Positions 16,696-23,731 of a stretch of DNA of 30,335 bases are shown here, in pieces. Where the stretch lies: positions 1-30,335 of the forward strand of contig CAJXRJ010000004.1 in NCBI GenBank assembly GCA_913058555.1. The letters run 5' to 3'. Below the pieces are notes generated by a model, which worked only from the letters and a program-made list of their open reading frames with translations, was not told where the DNA came from and made no database searches. The position numbers and the translations under genes were made by a program. The first letter of the stretch is position 1. Each line of letters starts with the position of its first letter. The DNA comes from an uncultured bacterium. Its GTDB lineage: Bacteria > Planctomycetota > UBA1135 > GCA-002686595.

Positions 16696-19600
16696 ATGCG
16701 CCGCTTCATCATTCTGATCGCGACGCTGGCCCTGGGCGCCGGCGCTCTCTGGTACTTCGAGCACAGCCGCCGCGAGGCCAATGCGGAAGATGACCCTGTG
16801 GATCGCTCGGACACGAGCGTGGACGGCGTCTTTCCAGATCCACGACCAGACACGGGCGACTCCCCAGGGGACACGACGCCGGCGGACGGCGAATCCACAG
16901 ACGATCCGGACAAGGATGGGGGCAAGAAGCCCGTCATCGGCGAGAACGAGTTCGCTGCCCAGAGTGGGGTCATGTCCGTGGAGCGCAGCCCCCGCAAAGA
17001 GGGCGACCCGCGCATCAAGATCCGCTGGGAGCCCGAGACCGTCTTCAACGTCGCGGATTCAGTGCACCGCCTGAAGAACATCCACGCCGAGACCTTTGAA
17101 CTCGGCCGTGGACCGTCCGCGGCGGAGGTCCTGCGGTCGCGCATCCTCGCCGAAGGGGCCATCGTCCGCGGCCAAATGAGCGAGCTCGGCCTGCCGGACT
17201 CCGATTTTGTCGCGGAGCTGCAGTCCGTTGTCGTGCGGCAGATGCGGGGCACGCCCCTCGCGCCCTTGACGATGGACGCACCCCGGATGGACGTGGCGTT
17301 CTATTCCGAGGACCTGAAGTCCGTGGACCAGGACATCGTCACTTTCCGTTCCCGCGACGTGCGCGGATGGGGGCGCGGCCTGGAGGCCAAGACGAGCGGT
17401 AGCGCCTTGGACTTTGTCAAAGGCGCGAACATCACGTTCGAGCTCGGCGAAGGCCGCGTGGCGACGATCTCTACCCACGAAACGGGCTCGCTCTCGATCG
17501 TGGAGGTGAAGCCCACAGACATCGGCGGCTCCTTTGCTCCACGCACCATTCGCGTGCGCGCAAAGTCCGGCGTGAAGGCCGAGCTCCGCCAGTCATCCGA
17601 CGTTCGGCGCCCGACCGGGGACAACACGGACTCCGGCGAGCCAGCTGGCGACGGCAATCAGGATGGCGCGCCGAATGGCCAAGGGACATCGGGCGCGATC
17701 GATGGTGGTGCGGGCACCGAGGAAGGGATGGCGCGCCCCGTCGTGCTCGACGCCGACGACCTCGACATCCTGATCCAGTTCACCAAGGGCAACAAGCGGC
17801 CCCGCATCCTGTCGGCCCAGGCACAGGGCGCCGTTCAGATCCAACGGGGTACGGACGTTTACCGCGGGGACAGTGCGCTCTTCACCTTTAACGGCGATGG
17901 AGACCTGGCGGTTTGTGTGCTCAAGGACGAGCCCTCCCTCGCTTATCGCCTCAAGGACAAGAGCGGCCAAGAGCTCGAAGTGGAAGTCTCCGGCGCAGGT
18001 CCTTTGACCGCGACGTTCATCGACACGACGACGCCCACCGATGCCGGTGCCTCGTCCCGGGAGATCGGCATGGTCTTCCTGGGGCCCGGCCGCATCGAGG
18101 CGGTGGACCGCGGCGACGTGGTGACGTTCGAAGAGCGCGTCTACAGCAAGGGGCTCGACGATCGAACGGACCTTGAAGTGGTCGTCGAAGGCGATGTTCG
18201 CGTGCGCTCGAGCCGGGGAGACCTTGCAAGCGACGTGCTCGAAGCCACCTACGTTTCCAAGTCCGAGCTCCGCGTGCGCGCGGATGGCCCCACCCGCGTG
18301 ACCCATAGGGACGTGGAGAAGGCCGAGTCGTACCGCTTGCGGGCGGCGGGCGGGATGAACGCTCGCCTGGGCGACAACGGTTGGTTCGTCGAGCGCGCCG
18401 AGGAGGTCGTGGCGGAGTCGATTGGTTCGGAGCCCTACCGCGTCGAGGCCGGACTGATCGAGAACGTTGACCTCGAGGCGAATACTCTGGAGGCGTCCAC
18501 CAACGTCCTGTACCGCACCGCCTGGGGATCCGCCTTTGCCCCCACGGCGATCACCCGCGGCAAGTCGTTCGTCGTTCTGTCGGGCACCGACACCGACCCG
18601 GTTCGACTGGATCTGGTCCCGGAGGACAAGGCGCTGGCCATCGATGCCGAGGAGATCGCCGGTGTTCGCTCCGGCTGGCTGCACGCGCCCACGTTGACCA
18701 TGGACGCTGGATCCGTGCTCGCGGAGGGCGGCGTCGCGGCGCAGTTCGAAACCCTCGACGCGGTTTGGGGCATCGACGCCGAGTCCGTTCTTCTGCGCCG
18801 GAAGGTGACCGGTCGGCCGCTCACCGACGAGGAAGGACCGGCCCCTGTGGGCGTGGTGCGCGCCGGCCGGGCCGAGGAAGTCCGAATTGAAGCGAGCTTC
18901 GTACGCGAGGCGCGTTTCGACGGCTTCAACGGCAGCGGGATCTTCCGGGCCACAAGGCTCGAGCTCGATGCGGCCCTGCGCGGGCCGAACATCGCGGACG
19001 CTCCGCAGGATCAGGACCGTCGCGCGATGCTCGATGAAGGCGAAGAGATGCGCCTGCATCTGCTGGGCGACGTTTCGATGAAGCTCACCGCCTTCTCCCT
19101 CGAGGGCGATCAGCTGCCGATCGACGTACCCGAGGACGAGCGCCAGGCCTGGCGACTCGAGGCCAGCGAAGCGACGCTCGTGCGCCACGCTGGACCCGCG
19201 GGCCCGATCGAGGCCTCGGCGACCATCGGTGACGAGGAGCCCCTTCGTACGCCGTTCACCCTGACCGCTGAGGAGGTCACGGACTGTCACTTCGAAGGGG
19301 GCGGTCAGGCCGTCGACGTCACGTCAGATCACGTCACGATCGATGGGTTCCTCGGCGTGCCTGCGGTGGATGAGGACGGGAAAAAGGTCATGGACCTCAC
19401 GGACTCGTCTCTCGTGGCGCGGGGCTCCGTGCGGCTGCGTCTCGTGGGCGGGCCAGACAAGGCCGAGATGCAGGGGAAAGGGGAGACCTTCTCGCTCTAC
19501 GACGGCGAGCGTGGACGCTTGGTGGCGCCCATCGGAAAGCGGGTTCTAGTGACGGGGGTTCTGCCCGGCGAGCTTCTGCCGTACACGATGGAGGCGTCCG

Positions 19601-22566
19601 TTGTGGACTTCACCCGAACGAGCATCGAAGCCAGCGCGGTCTACCTCAAGTTGCAAACTGCCGTGCGCGTCTCAACGATGGGTGGCGTCGCCTTGCGCGA
19701 GCTGCGTGCCGAGCGGATGACCGCTTCTGAGGACCTGATCTACCTCAAAGGAACCCAGGCACGGCCTGTGATCTGCCTCATCGAAGACGGTGTTGGTGGC
19801 CTCAATAAGGTGGAGACCGTCGAGCTCTCCCTGGATCCCGCCACGCTGAAACGGGACAACGAAGACTCGAAGGGGGACAACGGGGATGGTGAGGAGGCTC
19901 CGGAGCAGAGCCCTCGCACACTTGGCCCGTTTGAGCCTGTCCCCCGCTGGCAGGACGACGAGGGAGACGAAGATCAGGAACCAAGGACTCCGATGCAATT
20001 TGCGGAGACCACCGTGTCTCTGTCGAACGGAGGCATTCTGCAGTTCAAGGCCGGTGAGCCCGACGGAACGAAGCTCCGGCTCATCGAGCCTCGGATCACG
20101 TTGCCAGAAATGGGGATCGCGTTTCGGTCTGAGTGGATCTCGGTCGATCCGCGAATCGTGTTCGGGGTCGGCGAGGACTTCCTCTTCGACTCAAGCCGCG
20201 GCGTCCTCGAGGGCGGTGAAGGGGCCACGGCCTGGACCGTTGAATTCGCCGGCATCGAGACGACGCCGGTTGACGACGAGGCTCTGATGACCGTCGTTTC
20301 GCCGATCATTACGGTGGGCGGCGACGAAGCACGGGCCGACTTCCTTGCTGTTTGGATCGACAAAGCGGCCTGGCAGAAGAAGGGCAAGGGGATTCTCCGC
20401 AGCGCCGCGGTCGAAGACGGCTCGGAGCCCATCCAAGGGCCAGTGATCGAACGACGGCCCAACTTCCTCGCGGAACTGCTCTTCGAGATGCAGTCCGAAG
20501 ACTACGGCAAGTACGTCCGCGCACTCTTCATGGAGGGCGGCGTCGAGATCGCACGGGCGGACAAGCGGGCCGCCCGGGGGTCGCGCCTCTACATCAACCT
20601 TCACAAGGCGTCGGCCTGGCTGGAGGACGCGGAGCTTGTGTATCCGCTCATGACCCGCGGCGAGGAAGTGCCCCTGCGCGTCCGGACCGAGCGTCTTGCG
20701 ACGGACGAAGAGGGACGACTCGTGGCGGAAGGCGCGACCCTCACCACCTGCGACCACGACGTGCCGCACTTCGTGGTGCGCACGGGTGAATTCTCCCTCG
20801 AGCCCCGCGACGACGGGCGCTGGCGCTTTGGCGCGAAGGGCAACGTGCTGCGCTTCCAGGGGGGCTTTCAAATTCCCCTCCCATCGATCGGCAACCTCGT
20901 GCTTGACGAGGAGTTCGGCGTGGAGGGCTTCGAGAACGAAGCCGGCGAAGTGACGCCCCTGCGCGATATCGGCATCGCCCGCACGGCTCGCTTCGGCACG
21001 GTCCTGGGCGCCGCGTTTCGGTTCGATGTGGGCGACTTCGGCGAGTGGATCGGCGAGCGCCTTGGGATGAACACCGACAAGCTGAAGGGCAAGTGGGATA
21101 CCGAAGCCCAGTACCTGGGGAGCCGCGGCCCGCTCGTGGGGCTCGGGCTCTTCCTACGGGAGCGTGAGCCAGGCGACGACCTCGATGAGGACTTCCGCCT
21201 GGACGCCTTCATCGGCGGCATCCCAGATGGTGGCGAAGACCGCGGCACCGTGCGGGTGGCCGAATCAGAGCGCGATGAAGTACGCCTCTTTGGCTACGCC
21301 CGAAGCCGTTATCCGATCGTCCGGGGCGAATGGCTCGATGTGGCGTTTGCCTCGCAGACCGATGCCGGGGTCCAGCCCGAGTTCTACGAGGGCGACTTCA
21401 TGCGCTTCGAGCAGCGCGACACCTTCGCGCGCTGGCGCAAATCCTTCGGTGCGGACTATCTCGCGGCCGGCGCCCAGAAGCGAGTCGACGACTTCCGGAG
21501 CCAAAAGGAAGAGCTGCCATCGTTCCTCGCGTACCGCGGAGAACGGCGAGTGGGGCGCTTCACCAGCGCCCCTGTCCTTTGGGGCGGATCCTTCGAGGCT
21601 GGCTACTTCACACGTCGCCAGGGTGAGCTTGGGAACGACATCTTCTCCGACCTGCCCCTCGGCGCTGACCCCAGCATCGGCAACAACGAAACGGCCCGGG
21701 CGGACCTTCGCCAGCGCATCTCGATCCCGCTCACGACCCAGCTCGCCGGCATCAAGGTCGCTCCCTTTGTCGACGCCCGCGCCACCGCTTGGACGAACGC
21801 CCTTGCCGACGGCGAGGATCCCGCCCGTGCCGCGGTGAAGACCGGCATGGAGGTCTCGACGACCCTCCACAAGGTGACCGGCGACGGCTACCTGCACGCC
21901 CTCGCGCCGCGCATCTCCGCGTCGGTGGACACCATCTACGACGAGACCGGCGGCGCGCCGATTCCCCTCGATCAGACGGAAGGCCCGACGGACGGTACGA
22001 CGCTCGAGGCGGGGCTGCGCGCCATTTGGCTGCGTCCCAACACGTTCGAGAACTTCGACCTCGACGTGCGCGGCATCCTGCGCACGGACCGCGAAAACGG
22101 CCTCCCGGACACCACCGAGATTGGAACGCTAGCGGAGTACATCACGCGCTACGGAAGCGGCCGCGGGCAGATTGGCTTCCGCCTCGACGCGCGGTTTGAC
22201 CTCGAGGCCTCTGAGACGACGTACTCGCGGAGCGCCATTGCGTGGAAGCCCAACGATGTCTTCCTCGTCGAGGCTCGCTACGGCCAAGCGCGCGACGTTT
22301 TTGGTGACGAGCTCTTCGAGACCGGCAGCATCCTCAGCAGGTGGCGCGTCGACGACAAGTGGGAGATTGAAACCCGCTACGTCCACGACCTGCAGACGGA
22401 CCAGCAACTCTTTGCCGAGGGCATCCTGCGCCGCTTCAGCCACGACTTTGTCTTCGACATTTCGTTCCTCGACCGCGCGGGCGAGGGCAGCTCGACCATC
22501 TCGTTCAGCCTGCTTCCGCTCCTCGGTTGGACCCGGGACCGGCTTGGCATGCTGGATCGCCGCTAG
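16696..22566 (+). CDS. giant LPS-transport protein: apparent LptC-LptA-LptD fusion
   Basis: A 1956-residue protein. Residues 4-21 form one hydrophobic helix after RR, like the LptC anchor; an ANA motif (28-30) could allow signal cleavage instead. An acidic linker runs to ~90. Residues ~90-290 resemble LptC in style, and ~340-1330 consist of repeated beta-strand segments of LptA/OstA character, broken by Asp/Gly/Glu-rich linkers near 303-340 and 1052-1095. The LptD hallmark follows: an AErl-like stretch (VRTERLATDEEGRLV) and TTCDHDVPHFVVRTGEFSL (from 1350), then FQIPLPSIGNL. From ~1425 to the end alternating beta strands form a probable outer-membrane barrel. I count four cysteines (407, 864, 1027, 1352), none in the barrel, so the E. 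coli LptD disulfide pattern is absent. It begins four bases after kdsD. The LptD assignment is strong; the LptC/LptA assignments are inference. Confidence 0.75.
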   Translation: MRRFIILIATLALGAGALWYFEHSRREANAEDDPVDRSDTSVDGVFPDPRPDTGDSPGDTTPADGESTDDPDKDGGKKPVIGENEFAAQSGVMSVERSPRKEGDPRIKIRWEPETVFNVADSVHRLKNIHAETFELGRGPSAAEVLRSRILAEGAIVRGQMSELGLPDSDFVAELQSVVVRQMRGTPLAPLTMDAPRMDVAFYSEDLKSVDQDIVTFRSRDVRGWGRGLEAKTSGSALDFVKGANITFELGEGRVATISTHETGSLSIVEVKPTDIGGSFAPRTIRVRAKSGVKAELRQSSDVRRPTGDNTDSGEPAGDGNQDGAPNGQGTSGAIDGGAGTEEGMARPVVLDADDLDILIQFTKGNKRPRILSAQAQGAVQIQRGTDVYRGDSALFTFNGDGDLAVCVLKDEPSLAYRLKDKSGQELEVEVSGAGPLTATFIDTTTPTDAGASSREIGMVFLGPGRIEAVDRGDVVTFEERVYSKGLDDRTDLEVVVEGDVRVRSSRGDLASDVLEATYVSKSELRVRADGPTRVTHRDVEKAESYRLRAAGGMNARLGDNGWFVERAEEVVAESIGSEPYRVEAGLIENVDLEANTLEASTNVLYRTAWGSAFAPTAITRGKSFVVLSGTDTDPVRLDLVPEDKALAIDAEEIAGVRSGWLHAPTLTMDAGSVLAEGGVAAQFETLDAVWGIDAESVLLRRKVTGRPLTDEEGPAPVGVVRAGRAEEVRIEASFVREARFDGFNGSGIFRATRLELDAALRGPNIADAPQDQDRRAMLDEGEEMRLHLLGDVSMKLTAFSLEGDQLPIDVPEDERQAWRLEASEATLVRHAGPAGPIEASATIGDEEPLRTPFTLTAEEVTDCHFEGGGQAVDVTSDHVTIDGFLGVPAVDEDGKKVMDLTDSSLVARGSVRLRLVGGPDKAEMQGKGETFSLYDGERGRLVAPIGKRVLVTGVLPGELLPYTMEASVVDFTRTSIEASAVYLKLQTAVRVSTMGGVALRELRAERMTASEDLIYLKGTQARPVICLIEDGVGGLNKVETVELSLDPATLKRDNEDSKGDNGDGEEAPEQSPRTLGPFEPVPRWQDDEGDEDQEPRTPMQFAETTVSLSNGGILQFKAGEPDGTKLRLIEPRITLPEMGIAFRSEWISVDPRIVFGVGEDFLFDSSRGVLEGGEGATAWTVEFAGIETTPVDDEALMTVVSPIITVGGDEARADFLAVWIDKAAWQKKGKGILRSAAVEDGSEPIQGPVIERRPNFLAELLFEMQSEDYGKYVRALFMEGGVEIARADKRAARGSRLYINLHKASAWLEDAELVYPLMTRGEEVPLRVRTERLATDEEGRLVAEGATLTTCDHDVPHFVVRTGEFSLEPRDDGRWRFGAKGNVLRFQGGFQIPLPSIGNLVLDEEFGVEGFENEAGEVTPLRDIGIARTARFGTVLGAAFRFDVGDFGEWIGERLGMNTDKLKGKWDTEAQYLGSRGPLVGLGLFLREREPGDDLDEDFRLDAFIGGIPDGGEDRGTVRVAESERDEVRLFGYARSRYPIVRGEWLDVAFASQTDAGVQPEFYEGDFMRFEQRDTFARWRKSFGADYLAAGAQKRVDDFRSQKEELPSFLAYRGERRVGRFTSAPVLWGGSFEAGYFTRRQGELGNDIFSDLPLGADPSIGNNETARADLRQRISIPLTTQLAGIKVAPFVDARATAWTNALADGEDPARAAVKTGMEVSTTLHKVTGDGYLHALAPRISASVDTIYDETGGAPIPLDQTEGPTDGTTLEAGLRAIWLRPNTFENFDLDVRGILRTDRENGLPDTTEIGTLAEYITRYGSGRGQIGFRLDARFDLEASETTYSRSAIAWKPNDVFLVEARYGQARDVFGDELFETGSILSRWRVDDKWEIETRYVHDLQTDQQLFAEGILRRFSHDFVFDISFLDRAGEGSSTISFSLLPLLGWTRDRLGMLDRR

Positions 22567-22587
22567 CCGGTCCCCGGGAGAAGTCGA

Positions 22588-23634
22588 TTAGTCAGGCGAC
22601 GGCGCGCCGATCGTTTCCGTGTCGATGCGCAGCTCGGGTTCGATGGCCAGCAGTTTTTGGACACCCTCCTTGTCGAGGCGTCCGGTCTTGGGCATCGCGC
22701 CGCCGGCCAGGGCCACGTGCACGCGGTGGTCGGGGCGGTGGGGGGCGAAGCCGACGACTTCGACGACACCCGCGGTCAAGAGCAGCGCGCCCCGTGGCTC
22801 CACGACGGTGAAGCTGCCGAAGAAGGCGGGGGCTCCGTTGATCTGGAACTCCACGGGGAGGCGGTAGCCCGGTCCGAATTGGGTGGACACAGGGCGGGCC
22901 CCGAAGAGATCGGGCTCGAGGCCGAAGACCAAGTCAGGCTTGGAGAAGAGGCCGCCTTGGGGCCACGTGACCGTCTCCTTGAGGATGGTCTCCACGGCCG
23001 GGTTGCGGCCCGCCGCGAGGGCCATGGCGGTGAAGGCGGCGCGGGCGGAGGCGACGGGATCGTCCGCTTCCCCCGTGTGGCCCGAGGCGTTCAGCTCATC
23101 CTGGCTCGTGGACTGGGCCAACTCGCAGGCCTTGAACAGGGGCGTCCCGAAGAAGGCGAGGGGCAAGACGAGCCCGTTCTTCGCCACCTCTTGGCCCTTC
23201 TCGTAGATCGAGAAGGTGCCACGATAGGGCTTGGCGCGGCGGTGCACGAAGCGCTCGGGCGGCGTGTCCGGGCGCGTGGTCATGGAAGTCCATCCACCCC
23301 TCGGCTTGGTCGGCATCTCCGGTGCGCGCAGCTTCAGGAGCCAGTGCTCGGGATCGTCTTCCGCGCTCGAGCGGCGCAGGACGTACTCCAGCTCGGAGCG
23401 AGCCAGGAGAGGCCCCTCGAGGTACTCCGGGCGCAGGGTCTTTGGCTTGGCGCCCCGCGCCACCGACATCGACGCGTCCACGGTCGATGCGGCCATGTCA
23501 TCCAGCCGTCCCCGCCAATCTTCGGGGGCCTCCGGCGGCGGGCTGGCGCAGCCCGCTGTGAATAGTCCAGCGGTCAAAACCCCTGCCGCCATCGTCCATC
23601 GGCCCTGATTCGCGCGCTTGTTGTCCAGTTCCAT
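22588..23634 (-). CDS. putative lipoprotein of unknown function
   Basis: A 348-residue protein starting at ATG 23634. Its N-terminus (a positively charged part, then MAAGVLTAGLFTAGC) looks like a lipoprotein signal with the modified cysteine in TAGC|ASPPPE. The mature part has no family I recognise. It contains FSIYEKGQEVAKNGLVLPLAFFGTPLFKACEL in the middle and a beta-rich C-terminal half. Upstream in-frame starts exist (ATG 23667, TTG 23691), but they lengthen the n-region without benefit. It converges with the LPS-transport gene 21 bases away, with no clear terminator between them. It follows the kinase gene on the same strand across a 97-base gap holding a 13-base tandem repeat. A role in the envelope is inferred from the signal only. 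Confidence 0.6.
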   Translation of the reverse strand: MELDNKRANQGRWTMAAGVLTAGLFTAGCASPPPEAPEDWRGRLDDMAASTVDASMSVARGAKPKTLRPEYLEGPLLARSELEYVLRRSSAEDDPEHWLLKLRAPEMPTKPRGGWTSMTTRPDTPPERFVHRRAKPYRGTFSIYEKGQEVAKNGLVLPLAFFGTPLFKACELAQSTSQDELNASGHTGEADDPVASARAAFTAMALAAGRNPAVETILKETVTWPQGGLFSKPDLVFGLEPDLFGARPVSTQFGPGYRLPVEFQINGAPAFFGSFTVVEPRGALLLTAGVVEVVGFAPHRPDHRVHVALAGGAMPKTGRLDKEGVQKLLAIEPELRIDTETIGAPSPD

Positions 23635-23670
23635 GCTGCGGAGTATGCGCCTTCCGGACCGGCTCATTCC

Positions 23671-23722
23671 ACCATCAAGGGCGACCGTCAAGGACCACCG
23701 TTAAGGAACACCGTCAGGGGGC
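23671..23722. repeat. four-copy 13-base tandem repeat upstream of the lipoprotein gene
   Basis: Four adjacent 13-base units are visible: ACCATCAAGGGCG, ACCGTCAAGGACC, ACCGTTAAGGAAC and ACCGTCAGGGGGC. The consensus is ACCGTCAAGGNNC. The array fills most of the gap between the kinase stop and the lipoprotein start. Read on the minus strand each unit carries a TTGAC-like core, but I see no matching -10 element. It could be a set of binding sites or a slippage-derived array. Confidence 0.7.
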
Positions 23723-23731
23723 GCCCCTAGC

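Noticed and set aside
17593..19290. 565-codon open frame on the minus strand
   Set aside because: Antisense to the LPS-transport gene, with no motif or start signal.
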